A stretch of DNA of 64,000 bases from Kiritimatiellales bacterium (GTDB lineage Bacteria > Verrucomicrobiota > Kiritimatiellia > Kiritimatiellales > Pontiellaceae): positions 1-64,000 of the forward strand of contig QKAU01000067.1 of NCBI GenBank assembly GCA_003246265.1, read 5' to 3'. Every line of letters begins with the position of its first letter. Position 1 is the first letter of the stretch. The notes beneath the pieces were generated by a model. The model saw only the letters and a program-made list of their open reading frames with translations, had not been told where the DNA came from and did not search any database. Positions 47,672 through 56,784 of this stretch are shown here, in pieces. The translations under genes were made by a program, and so were the position numbers.

Positions 47672-48433
47672 CTACGGATAGTCCTGCCGCGTGGGGCGGA
47701 CCACGATGTCGCTGATGTTGACGTGCGGCGGCTGGGAGACGATGTACCGGATCGCACGGGCGATGTCGTCGCCCACCAGCAGCGGACCGAAGTCCCGGTG
47801 GAAGCGCTGTACCAGCTCGTCGCTGTAGTTCGCCACCGCCTGGAACCCGCTCAGGACGATGCCGGGCTGGACCAGCGATACGCGGACCCCCTTCGGGCCG
47901 ACGTCCCGGCGAAGCCCTTCGGCCAGCGCATGGACGGCGAACTTCGTCGAACCGTAGACCGCGCTGAAGGGCGAGACATGCCGCCCCACCACGGAACCGA
48001 CGATCACGATGTCGGCCGCGGCGGCGGGATAGCCCTCCTTCTGCGCCTCCACCATCCGCCGCGCCGCCTTCTGCAGCAGCCGCAGCGTGCCCGTGAGATT
48101 GATGTCCAGCATCTCCTGGAACTCCGCCAGGTCGGCATCCTTGACCGAGCCGCCCAGCCCGCGCCCCGCATTGGCGACCACGATATCGGCTTCGGCGCCG
48201 AAGCGGTCGACGGCGGCGGCGAAGAGCCGGTCGAGCACCTCCTCCCGGGCCGCATCGCCGGCCACGCCGGCAAACCCGGGGCCGAGCTCCTGCTCCAGCC
48301 GGGCCAGCTTGCCGGCGTTGCGGCCGCTGCCGACCACCCGGATGCCCGAGGCCGCCAGCGTGCGGACCGTGGCCTCCCCGATGCCGGAGCTGGCTCCGGT
48401 GACGATGGCGATGCGCTGCGGTTTCGCTTCCAT
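47672..48433 (-). CDS. Short-chain dehydrogenase/reductase
   Basis: A classical SDR of 253 residues: VTGASSGIGEATVRTLA (NAD(P) loop), VANAGRG, the active-site Ser in IVIVGSVVG and the catalytic pair in YGSTKFAVHAL (YxxxK), followed by VQPGIVLSGF. Arg/Asn after the second strand (SGRNAGKL) suggests NADP preference. The substrate is unknown; its neighbours give no pathway. ATG 48433 has AAGGAGG upstream. Confidence 0.92.
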   Translation of the reverse strand: MEAKPQRIAIVTGASSGIGEATVRTLAASGIRVVGSGRNAGKLARLEQELGPGFAGVAGDAAREEVLDRLFAAAVDRFGAEADIVVANAGRGLGGSVKDADLAEFQEMLDINLTGTLRLLQKAARRMVEAQKEGYPAAAADIVIVGSVVGRHVSPFSAVYGSTKFAVHALAEGLRRDVGPKGVRVSLVQPGIVLSGFQAVANYSDELVQRFHRDFGPLLVGDDIARAIRYIVSQPPHVNISDIVVRPTRQDYP

Positions 48434-48615
48434 GGGATCCTCCTTCGCACCTTCGGTGCCGATTCCCCTGCATGCACCCTGCCCTCCGGAGGGAAAAGCT
48501 TCAAGCGGGAAGTCCCCCCTAGCGGCGGAAACCGCCTTCGATTCAACGAAATGGGGCTGGCGGCGGGAGCGTCCGGCGGGTAAACATGGAACCTGAACAA
48601 CCTGGGAAACGGACC

Positions 48616-48891
48616 ATGGAACCGATCGTCGTTGAAAGGAATCCGCCGCAATCGAAGCTGGACGCGCTGGGCGTCTTCGGCTGGCCGGTCTGGGAGAAGG
48701 AGGCCTCCACCTTCCCCTGGTTCTACGATTCGGAGGAGACCTGCTACCTGCTGGAAGGCGAAGTGACCGTCGTGCCGGAACACGGCGAGCCGGTCGTGTT
48801 CGGTGCGGACGACCTGGTCGTCTTCCCGGCGGGGCTCTCCTGCACCTGGACCATCCACCGGGCGGTGCGCAAGCACTACCGATTTGCCTAG
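48616..48891 (+). CDS. Small cupin-domain protein (Cupin_3/DUF861)
   Basis: A 91-residue single-domain cupin. It reads GVFGWPVWEKEASTFPWFYDSEETCYLLEGEVTV, then FGADDLVVFPAGLSCTWTIHRAVRKHYRF, typical of the small W-P-x-W-E cupins. Metal ligands of the first motif are partly replaced. I chose ATG 48616 because the conserved region begins just after; ATG 48586 in frame is possible. No specific function is known for this group. It is 18 bases upstream of the EamA gene and probably co-transcribed. Confidence 0.8.
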   Translation: MEPIVVERNPPQSKLDALGVFGWPVWEKEASTFPWFYDSEETCYLLEGEVTVVPEHGEPVVFGADDLVVFPAGLSCTWTIHRAVRKHYRFA

Positions 48892-48909
48892 CCCAGCGTC
48901 CCCCTCGCC

Positions 48910-49848
48910 ATGCTTCCGGCCATCCTCACCACCTTGCTCTGGGGCTACTGCCTCATCCCCGCGCGGCAATCGGTCGCGCAGCTGGGCGAAAACGCCGCCA
49001 ACTTCTGGCGGCTGGCGGTCGCGGTGGCCTGCATGGGTGCACTGGCGCTGGCGGGCGGCATGGCGCTGGGCCGCGAGGCCTTCCTCTGGTTCTTCCTCAG
49101 CGGGATCATCGGCTTCGGGTTCGGCGACCTCGGCGTCTTCTTCGCCCTGCCGCGCATCGGTTCGCGCCTGACGCTCCTGATGGCGCAATGCGTGGCGGCC
49201 CCGATCGCCGGGGTGGCGGAATGGCTCTGGCTGGGAACGACCATCCACCCCGGACAGGCCGTGGCGATCGGCATCGCCCTGGCCGGCATCGCCCTGGCCC
49301 TCTTTCCCGAACACGAGCGGGCGAACGCCCGGCAGCGGCACTACCTCCCGGGCATCCTCTTCGGCACGATGGCCGCCTTCGGCCAGGGCATGGGCGCGGT
49401 CTGCAGCCGGAAGGCGTTCACGGTCCTCGCCGCCCGCGGCGGGGAGCTCGCTTCCGCAAGCCCCGGCGACTACATCCTGCTCGGCGCCACCTCGGGCTTT
49501 GCCCGCCTGCTGGGCGGCATCCTCTTCGCCGGATCGTTCCTCATCATCAGCCGCTGCCACGCCCCGTGGCGCACCCCCGCCGACCCGGCACGCGCGGGCG
49601 ATCCCCTTCCCGCCAAGACCAGGAACATCCTCCTGCATGCGGCGACGGGTCCCATACTGGGCATCATCTGCTACCAGTGGGCGCTGGCCACCACGCCGAG
49701 CGCCCTCGTCCAGCCCATTGTCGCCATGGCCCCGCTCGCCGTGCTCCCCATGGCCTTGCGCTACGAAAACGACCGCCCCTCCCTGCGCGCGCTGGCCGGG
49801 ACGGCCATCGCCGTCCTCGGCGTCGTGTTCCTCGCCCTCATCGGCTGA
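48910..49848 (+). CDS. EamA/DMT-type transporter-like membrane protein
   Basis: A 312-residue inner-membrane protein with about ten helices in two EamA-like repeats. The first has LTTLLWGYCLIPARQSVAQLGENAANFWRLAVAVACMG and FGDLGVFFALPRIGSRLTLLMAQCVAAPIAGVAEWLWLGTTI. The second ends with YQWALATTPSALVQPIVAMAPLAVLPMALRYENDRPSLRALAGTAIAVLGV. Members export small metabolites; the substrate here is unknown. Confidence 0.8.
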   Translation: MLPAILTTLLWGYCLIPARQSVAQLGENAANFWRLAVAVACMGALALAGGMALGREAFLWFFLSGIIGFGFGDLGVFFALPRIGSRLTLLMAQCVAAPIAGVAEWLWLGTTIHPGQAVAIGIALAGIALALFPEHERANARQRHYLPGILFGTMAAFGQGMGAVCSRKAFTVLAARGGELASASPGDYILLGATSGFARLLGGILFAGSFLIISRCHAPWRTPADPARAGDPLPAKTRNILLHAATGPILGIICYQWALATTPSALVQPIVAMAPLAVLPMALRYENDRPSLRALAGTAIAVLGVVFLALIG

Positions 49849-49952
49849 CCCGGGTTTCCCGGCGACGGGCCCCCGCCCATCCGGACGCCGCTTTGAACGA
49901 TATCGCACCGATCCGGTCTTTATTCCAAATCCCGAAAACAAGGAGATGGATC

Positions 49953-50519
49953 ATGGACCGCATGGCAGCAGCATTGACAGCATTGGCCCTTGCCCTTCCG
50001 GCTGGCGCGGAAACCTTCACGGTCGACACCGGCCACGCCGAAATCGGCTTCTCGGTGAAGCACATGATGGTAAGCAACACGCGGGGCACCTTCAACCGCT
50101 TCGAGGGGACCGTGGACTACGACGTGGCCACCGGCACCCTGAAGGGGGCGGAAGGGTCCATCGAGACGGGCAGCATCGACACCAACAACGAAAAGCGCGA
50201 CGAACATCTGCGGAACCCGGACTTCTTCGATGCCGCCCGGCACCCGAAGATGGCCTTCCGGAGCACCTCGGTACGGAAGACGGGGGACAACAGCTTCGAG
50301 GTCGAGGGGGTGCTCAACGTGCTGGGCATCGATCGGCCGGTCGTCCTGCCGGTGACGGTCAGCGGGCCGGTGGACGACCCGTGGGGCAACCAGCGGATCG
50401 GCCTTGAATGCAGCACCGTCCTCAACCGCCGCGCCCTGGGCATCACCAACTCCCCCGCCGCGATGATCGGCGACGAGATCCAGGTGGCCATCTCGGCCGA
50501 AGCCACCGTCAAGAAATAG
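49953..50519 (+). CDS. YceI family periplasmic lipid-binding protein
   Basis: A 188-residue secreted protein. A short signal peptide (MDRMAAALTALALALPAGA) precedes an eight-stranded lipocalin-like domain with FTVDTGHAEIGFSVKHMMVSNTRGTFNRFEGTVDYD, SIDTNNEKRDEHLRNPDFFDAARHPKMAFRST and NVLGIDRPVVLPVTVSG, all typical of YceI, which binds isoprenoid chains. ATG 49953 has AAGGAG 7 bases upstream. A bidirectional terminator follows. Confidence 0.93.
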   Translation: MDRMAAALTALALALPAGAETFTVDTGHAEIGFSVKHMMVSNTRGTFNRFEGTVDYDVATGTLKGAEGSIETGSIDTNNEKRDEHLRNPDFFDAARHPKMAFRSTSVRKTGDNSFEVEGVLNVLGIDRPVVLPVTVSGPVDDPWGNQRIGLECSTVLNRRALGITNSPAAMIGDEIQVAISAEATVKK

Positions 50520-50536
50520 CGGATCGCACGGAAAAC

Positions 50537-50567
50537 AAAAAAGGCCCGGGATTGCCGGGCCTTTTGC
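50537..50567. terminator. Bidirectional rho-independent terminator
   Basis: AAAAGGCCCGG (50539-50549) pairs perfectly with CCGGGCCTTTT (50555-50565) around a 5-base loop. It serves yceI on the plus strand and the convergent coiled-coil lipoprotein gene on the minus strand. Confidence 0.85.
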
Positions 50568-50586
50568 GCATCGAGGAGGGAAGCTC

Positions 50587-51153
50587 CTACTGGGCGCCCA
50601 TCTGGTTGAGCAGGTCCATGGCGCTTTCCGCGTCGGTCTTCGGCGCGCCGGAGCTGGCCGGGGCCGGGGCGGCGCCCACCGGGCTGCTGGTGCGGCCCAG
50701 CGAAGACATGTTCTTCTGGAACATTTCGAAGCGGCGCTTCAGCTCCTGGTACTCCACGTCAAGCGTGTTGTACTTCGCTTCGGCGTCGCCGGCCTGCGCG
50801 AGGGCGGCGTCGGTGGCGGCCTTCTGGTTCGCCAGCTGCTTCTCAAGACCGGCAACCGTGGCCTTCTCGTCGGTCAGCGACTTGGCGGTTTCGGCGGCCT
50901 GCTTCTTCGCCTTTTCCAGCTGGTCGGTGGTGTCGGCCAGGGTGATCTGCGTGGTGCGCGACTTGTTCTGTTCGGCCTTGAGCAGCGAATCCAGGTCGGC
51001 GATCTGGCTGTTGAGCTTGTCTTCCTGGGCCTTGGCCTTGGCGTTGATATCGGCAATCATGGCGTTGTGCTCTTCTTCGGGAATGCCGCATCCGGTCAGC
51101 ATTCCGATTGCACATCCCGCGACGATCATCATGGCTACAGTCTTGATCTGCAT
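50587..51153 (-). CDS. Coiled-coil lipoprotein
   Basis: A 188-residue protein with a lipoprotein signal ending MLTGC (lipid-bearing Cys at about residue 22). A long helix follows, rich in Ala, Lys, Glu and Gln with heptad-like spacing (IADINAKAKAQEDKLNSQIADLDSLLKAEQN to about residue 155). The tail is Pro/Ala/Ser-rich and ends AMDLLNQMGAQ. No family is recognised; it resembles Lpp-like or tethering envelope proteins in outline only. ATG 51153 has GGAGG 5 bases upstream, and a good promoter is present (51206-51233). Confidence 0.75.
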   Translation of the reverse strand: MQIKTVAMMIVAGCAIGMLTGCGIPEEEHNAMIADINAKAKAQEDKLNSQIADLDSLLKAEQNKSRTTQITLADTTDQLEKAKKQAAETAKSLTDEKATVAGLEKQLANQKAATDAALAQAGDAEAKYNTLDVEYQELKRRFEMFQKNMSSLGRTSSPVGAAPAPASSGAPKTDAESAMDLLNQMGAQ

Positions 51154-51205
51154 TACTTCCTCCGTTTGGTTAACCTTAAAAGGGATTCGGGCTTTAAATG
51201 TGTCC

Positions 51206-51233
51206 ACTATACGTCCGCTTTTTGCGAATTCAA
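51206..51233 (-). promoter_or_regulatory. Promoter of the coiled-coil lipoprotein gene
   Basis: On the minus strand TTGAAT (51233-51228), 16 bp, TATAGT (51211-51206), giving a leader of about 45 bases. Confidence 0.55.
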
Positions 51234-51260
51234 CACCGCATCCTCAAATAATTGGGCCCC

Positions 51261-51842
51261 CTAGGCCAGATCGCACGCCTCCGGCGGCATCCATTTCGCC
51301 GGCTGCCCCTCCCACTTCACGTTGCATCCGATCGGGTTGGTCACCGGCACCCGGACCGGCCGGCCGGCCACGAGGTCCTCGAGCGCGTCGGCCAGCTCGT
51401 GGGTGGTCGACCGGGTCGCATCGCGCGGGGTGTCGACCGCGCGCCCGGTGTAGGCCAGCCTGCGCCCGGCGTCGAAGACAAAGAAGTGCGGCGTGCGCAG
51501 CGCGCCGTAGGCCAGCGCGACCTGCTGCGGCTCGTCGTGCAGGTAGACCCACGGGAAGCGGTGCTCCTCCATGCGTTCGACCATCTGCTCGAAGCCGTCC
51601 TCCTCGTAGGTGTTCCTGCTGTTGGCGTTGATGCCGACGAAACGGACGTCCTGGCTGGCGAACCGTTCCGCCACCGCCCGGGTATTCTCATCCGAGCCGA
51701 TCACATAGGGGCAGTGGTTGCAGGTAAAGAAAACCACCAGGATCCGCGCCTCGTCGAAATCGGCCAGCGCATAGGTCTTCCCATCCGTCGCGGGCAGGCT
51801 GAAGGCGGGGGCCCGATCCCCGATCCGCAGTGTGAACGCCAT
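51261..51842 (-). CDS. Thioredoxin-family redoxin (AhpC/TSA-like)
   Basis: A 193-residue thioredoxin-fold protein without a signal peptide. It shows [42 protein letters not shown], where the CNHC motif stands in the place of the CxxC active site, and the cis-Pro region [23 protein letters not shown]. The C-terminal part has an additional Cys (NPIGCNVKW). This subgroup is common in bacteria and annotated as thioredoxin family or redoxin; its substrate is not known. Confidence 0.88.
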   Translation of the reverse strand: MAFTLRIGDRAPAFSLPATDGKTYALADFDEARILVVFFTCNHCPYVIGSDENTRAVAERFASQDVRFVGINANSRNTYEEDGFEQMVERMEEHRFPWVYLHDEPQQVALAYGALRTPHFFVFDAGRRLAYTGRAVDTPRDATRSTTHELADALEDLVAGRPVRVPVTNPIGCNVKWEGQPAKWMPPEACDLA

Positions 51843-51907
51843 CTTGAACCTCCGGTTGAATCATGGCTTTTTTGCCTTCCTGCCCGGGGGAAGGCAACCC
51901 TATTCCC

Positions 51908-51936
51908 TTTCCAATACCCGGGCGACCCGCTAGCCT
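51908..51936 (+). promoter_or_regulatory. Candidate leaderless promoter of deoB
   Basis: TTTCCA (51908-51913), 17 bp, TAGCCT (51931-51936), then 9 bases to the ATG. No ribosome binding site. Confidence 0.4.
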
Positions 51937-51945
51937 CCCCTGCCG

Positions 51946-53139
51946 ATGAAGGTGGTCTTGATCGTACTCGATTCGGTGGGGATCGGCGAAGCGCCGGACG
52001 CGGCAGCCTATGGCGACACCGGCTGCGCAACGCTCCAGCATGTCGCCGAAGCGGTCGGCGGGCTGGAGCTGCCGATCTTCCGGCGGCTGGGCCTGGGCAA
52101 CATTCCGACCCTCCACCCCGGCATCCCGCCCATTCCGGGGGTTCCGCCCACCCGGCAGCCCCTCGCCTCGTTCGGCGCGATGCAGGAGGTCTCTGAGGGC
52201 AAGGATACCATCACCGGCCATTGGGAGATCTGCGGCCTCGAAACCATCCCCGGCTTCCACCAGTTCCCCAAGGCATTCCCAGCCTTCCCCAAGGCGCTCA
52301 CCGACGCGCTGGAACGCGAAACCGGCCGGCCGGTGATCGGCAACAAGGCCGCCAGCGGCACGGCCATCATCGAAGAGTGTGGCGCGGAGCACCTGCGGAG
52401 CGGTGCGTGGATCGCCTACACCAGCGCCGACTCGGTGATGCAGATTGCGGCGCACATGGACGTGGTCCCGCTCGACGAGCTCTACCGGGGGTGCGAAGCC
52501 GCCCGCCGCCTGTGCGATCCGCTCAAGGTGGGCCGCGTCATCGCCCGGCCCTTCGCCGGCAGGCCCGGCGCCTTCGAGCGGACGCAGGAGCGGCGCGACT
52601 TCGCCTTCGCCCCGGCGGAGCCGCTGATCACCGAGCGGCTGGCCGAGGCAGGCATCCCCGTCCGCGCCGTCGGCAAGATCGAAGACATCGTCGCGCACCG
52701 GGGCATTGCCGAAAGCCTCCATTCGGGCAGCACCGCGGAATCGCAAAAGGCCGTCGAGCAGCTCCTGCACCGGGAGGGCGACGCCTTCATCTTCGCCAAC
52801 TTCATCGACTTCGACATGCTCTACGGCCACCGCCGCGATCCGGCGGGCTATGCCGCCGCCCTACGGCAGACCGACGCCTGGCTCGCCTCGTTCCTCCCCC
52901 GCCTAGGGGACGACGACCTGCTGATCCTTACGGCCGACCATGGGAACGACCCGACCTTCGCCGGGAGCGACCATACCCGGGAACAGGTGCCGTTGCTGGC
53001 CTTCCGCCCGAACCGGCATGGAAAGAGTCTTGGCATCCGCCGGGGATTCTACGACATTGCCCAGTCGGTCGCCGCCGAATTCGGCCTCCCGCCCCTTCCG
53101 CGCGGCGCCGCGTTCATCGAACCAAGGAAGAAACCATGA
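51946..53139 (+). CDS. deoB: Phosphopentomutase DeoB
   Basis: Interconverts ribose/deoxyribose 1- and 5-phosphate in nucleoside salvage. The 397-residue alkaline-phosphatase-superfamily enzyme shows VVLIVLDSVGIGEAPDAAAYGDTG (metal Asp), SEGKDTITGHWEICGLE (active-site Thr), FANFIDFDMLYGHRRDP and LILTADHGNDPTFAGSDHTREQVPLL with the second metal site. Its stop overlaps the next gene by ATGA. Confidence 0.96.
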   Translation: MKVVLIVLDSVGIGEAPDAAAYGDTGCATLQHVAEAVGGLELPIFRRLGLGNIPTLHPGIPPIPGVPPTRQPLASFGAMQEVSEGKDTITGHWEICGLETIPGFHQFPKAFPAFPKALTDALERETGRPVIGNKAASGTAIIEECGAEHLRSGAWIAYTSADSVMQIAAHMDVVPLDELYRGCEAARRLCDPLKVGRVIARPFAGRPGAFERTQERRDFAFAPAEPLITERLAEAGIPVRAVGKIEDIVAHRGIAESLHSGSTAESQKAVEQLLHREGDAFIFANFIDFDMLYGHRRDPAGYAAALRQTDAWLASFLPRLGDDDLLILTADHGNDPTFAGSDHTREQVPLLAFRPNRHGKSLGIRRGFYDIAQSVAAEFGLPPLPRGAAFIEPRKKP

Positions 53140-53729
53140 GCACTGCCCGCACGACCCTGGCACTTGTCCTCCTGCTGGCCGCCCCCGGGGCGATGGCCGC
53201 GGAAACCAACACCGTCTCCCAGCAGGAAGTGGCCGAAGCCGCCCTCTACGGCAAGATCGATACCGTGCGCACCGCGCTGAAGCAGGGCTTCAAACCCGAT
53301 ACGCGCGATCCCGAGGAGCGCACCGCCCTCATGCTGGCCGCCTTCAACGGCCAGGCCGAGATCGTCCGCCTGCTGATCGATGCCGGGGCCGACGTCAACG
53401 CCGCGGACCACACCGGCTCCACCGCCCTCATGTTCGCGGCCAGCAGCCCCAGCACCGAAACCGTCCAGCTCCTGATCGACAAGGGGGCGAAGATCGACAC
53501 GATCGATGGCAACGAGCACTGGACCGCCCTCATGTGGGCCGCCGCCGAAGGCCAGGCCGACAACGTCGAGCTGCTGCTCAAGGCCGGGGCCAACACCACG
53601 CTCAAGGATGTCGACGGCGACACCGCGGAAACCTTCGCCGCCAGCCGGGGACACGCCCGCATCGTCCAGATCCTCCAGCGCGCCGATGCCAAGGCGGCCG
53701 GGGCCGGCACGGAAGCCGCCGGCGAATAG
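53136..53729 (+). CDS. Secreted ankyrin-repeat protein
   Basis: A 197-residue protein with a signal peptide (MSTARTTLALVLLLAAPGAMA) and about five ankyrin repeats of ~33 residues, e.g. ERTALMLAAFNGQAEIVRLLIDAGADVNAAD, STALMFAASSPSTETVQLLIDKGAKIDTID and WTALMWAAAEGQADNVELLLKAGAN. Periplasmic protein binding is likely; the partner is unknown. It is coupled to deoB by ATGA overlap, an odd pairing of a cytoplasmic enzyme and an exported protein. Confidence 0.9.
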   Translation: MSTARTTLALVLLLAAPGAMAAETNTVSQQEVAEAALYGKIDTVRTALKQGFKPDTRDPEERTALMLAAFNGQAEIVRLLIDAGADVNAADHTGSTALMFAASSPSTETVQLLIDKGAKIDTIDGNEHWTALMWAAAEGQADNVELLLKAGANTTLKDVDGDTAETFAASRGHARIVQILQRADAKAAGAGTEAAGE

Positions 53730-53759
53730 GCGGCCGCCCGCCGCAAAGGGTTGATGGCC

Positions 53760-54233
53760 ATGGCCTACCAGGAAGCGTTCCTCCGCGAGGCGATCCGGCT
53801 CTCCATCGAAAAGATGGAGGCCGGCGAAGGCGGGCCGTTCGGCGCCGTGGTCGTCAAGAACGGCGCGGTCGTGGGCCGGGGATGGAACCGCGTTACCAGC
53901 GCCAACGACCCGACGGCCCATGCCGAGGTGATGGCCATCCGCGAAGCCTGCGCCGCGCTCGCCACCTTTTCACTGCGGGGGTGCGAAATCTACGCCAGCT
54001 GCGAACCCTGCCCCATGTGCCTCGCCGCCATCCACTGGGCGCGGCTCGACGCCTGCCACTACGCCGCCACCCGGCACGATGCCGCCGAGGCCGGCTTCGA
54101 CGACGCCCTGCTCTACGAGCAGCTGGGCCGGGCGCCGGAGCCCCGCCAGCGCCCCGACGGCGAACCGCTGCGCGACGAGGCGCTCGAGGCCTTCCGCCGC
54201 TGGGGGGCCGATCCCGGGCGGACGCCCTATTGA
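53760..54233 (+). CDS. Nucleoside/guanine deaminase of the CMP/dCMP deaminase family
   Basis: A zinc-dependent deaminase of 157 residues: GGPFGAVVVKNGAVVGRGWNRV, the catalytic TAHAEVMAIREA (His zinc ligand, Glu proton shuttle) and YASCEPCPMCLAAIHWARLDAC (two Cys zinc ligands). The C-terminal region LYEQLGRAPEPRQRP resembles guanine deaminase GuaD more than TadA. I prefer ATG 53760 (AAAGGG 9 bases before); ATG 53754 and TTG 53751 are in frame. Next to deoB it fits purine salvage. Confidence 0.88.
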   Translation: MAYQEAFLREAIRLSIEKMEAGEGGPFGAVVVKNGAVVGRGWNRVTSANDPTAHAEVMAIREACAALATFSLRGCEIYASCEPCPMCLAAIHWARLDACHYAATRHDAAEAGFDDALLYEQLGRAPEPRQRPDGEPLRDEALEAFRRWGADPGRTPY

Positions 54234-54297
54234 ACGGATGCGGACTCTTTGAAAAAAATCCGGAATGGTATGCGCCCTGCTACCGATTTGCCCTTGA

Positions 54298-55395
<1,098 letters not shown>

Positions 55396-55453
55396 TCCGC
55401 CGGCGGCGTGCCGCCATGTGCCTGTTCGCCTGTCCGCCCGGTAGGGACGGATA

Positions 55454-56278
55454 GTGTTGAAGAACCGAAAAGCGATCTATGCCGCGGCAGCAGCCCTTGT
55501 GCTGTTGTTCGCCTTTGTTGCGCCCTCGTCGCTCACCCGCCGCGGCAAGGGGGCGGTGCGCAGCGCAACGGCCCCGGCCGAACGCGGCGCGGCCACCCTC
55601 TGGCGCCGTCTCGCCGAAGCCTCCGCCGTCATCCGCGGCATCGGCGGCGCCGTCGAAAGGAACCGGGAGCTCTCCCAGGAACTGGTCCGGGTCCAGACCG
55701 AACTCAGCGGCCTGCGCGATGCCGAGAACGACAACGTCCGCCTGCGCCGCGCCTTCGATTTCTCCCGCCAGGCCCCCTTCGCCCTCATCCCGTGCGAGGT
55801 CGTGTCCCGCAACATCGACGGCTGGTGGGGCACGGTCCGGATCGGCAAGGGATCGACCGCGGGCATCGAACCCAACCGCGCCGTCGTCAGCCCGGACGGC
55901 CTGGTGGGCCGCACGGCGGAGGTCGCGCCGCTCTCGAGCGAGGTGCTCCTGCTTTCCGACCCCGGCTGCCGCGTCTCCGCCAAGATCCTGCGCGTCGAGG
56001 TCTTCGGACTGGTACGGGGCGTCGGCACCAACCTGCGGGGCGAACCGCGCGCCCGTATCGATTTCATCAACAAGGATGTGGATATCCACGCCAACGACGA
56101 GGTCGTCACCTCCGGCCTCGGGGCGTTCCCGAAAGGGGTGCACATCGGCTACGTGAGCGCGGTCCACCGCGACGAGTCGGGGCTCTACCAGTATGCGGAG
56201 ATCATCCCGCGCGCCACGGCGGGGCTGCTCGACTACCTCTTCGTGGTGACGGATGCCGGGAAGGAGCCCGCCCCGTGA
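55454..56278 (+). CDS. mreC: Rod shape-determining protein MreC
   Basis: A 274-residue bitopic inner-membrane scaffold: one N-terminal helix (AIYAAAAALVLLFAFVAP), a periplasmic coiled coil (about 60-100, NRELSQELVRVQTELSGLRDAENDNVRLRRAFDF), then two beta domains with VRIGKGSTAGIEPNRAVVSPDGLVGRTAEV and DEVVTSGLGAFPKGVHIGYVS. It starts with GTG at 55454. Overlap GTGA with mreD. Confidence 0.93.
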   Translation: MLKNRKAIYAAAAALVLLFAFVAPSSLTRRGKGAVRSATAPAERGAATLWRRLAEASAVIRGIGGAVERNRELSQELVRVQTELSGLRDAENDNVRLRRAFDFSRQAPFALIPCEVVSRNIDGWWGTVRIGKGSTAGIEPNRAVVSPDGLVGRTAEVAPLSSEVLLLSDPGCRVSAKILRVEVFGLVRGVGTNLRGEPRARIDFINKDVDIHANDEVVTSGLGAFPKGVHIGYVSAVHRDESGLYQYAEIIPRATAGLLDYLFVVTDAGKEPAP

Positions 56279-56784
56279 AGGAACGCATCCTCATGCTCGT
56301 GCTGATCTTCTCGGGCGCACTGCTCCAGCAGCTGTTGCCGGCGTGGCCGCTGCTCGGCGGGGCCAAGCCGCCCATCCTCGCCGCGCTGGCGCTCCACTAC
56401 GCCCTGCGGCGCACCGGCCGCGACCTGTGGCTGGCCATCTTCGCGGCGGCCCTGCTGCGCGACGGCCTCGACCTCGGTCCTTTCGGCCCAGCCCTGCTCG
56501 CCTTCCCGCTGATGGGCCTGCTGGCCCGGCGCGTGCGCAACGACATCTTCGCCGACGGACTGGTCACCCAGCTGGTCTTCGGCGCGCTCGCCGGTGGCAT
56601 GGCCGCCCTGATGGCGATGCTGGTCTACATGGGCTCCGGCCAGCGCCCGGTCCAGCCGGGCCATGCGCTCCTGCACCTCCTCGGGGCGGCCCTGCTCGGC
56701 ATGGCCACCCTCCCGCTGGTGTCGCGCGCCGCCAGCCGGCTGGAAGCCGCCCTTCCCAGGCGAAGGGGGTACGGATGGCAGTAA
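56275..56784 (+). CDS. mreD: Rod shape-determining protein MreD
   Basis: A 169-residue polytopic protein with about five helices (LVLIFSGALLQQLLPAW, LLGGAKPPILAALALHYAL, GPALLAFPLMGLL and others). The sequence is poorly conserved, as is usual for MreD; identity rests on size, topology and place between mreC and PBP2. It starts with GTG 56275 in the mreC stop and overlaps the PBP2 start by 10 bases. Confidence 0.88.
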   Translation: MKERILMLVLIFSGALLQQLLPAWPLLGGAKPPILAALALHYALRRTGRDLWLAIFAAALLRDGLDLGPFGPALLAFPLMGLLARRVRNDIFADGLVTQLVFGALAGGMAALMAMLVYMGSGQRPVQPGHALLHLLGAALLGMATLPLVSRAASRLEAALPRRRGYGWQ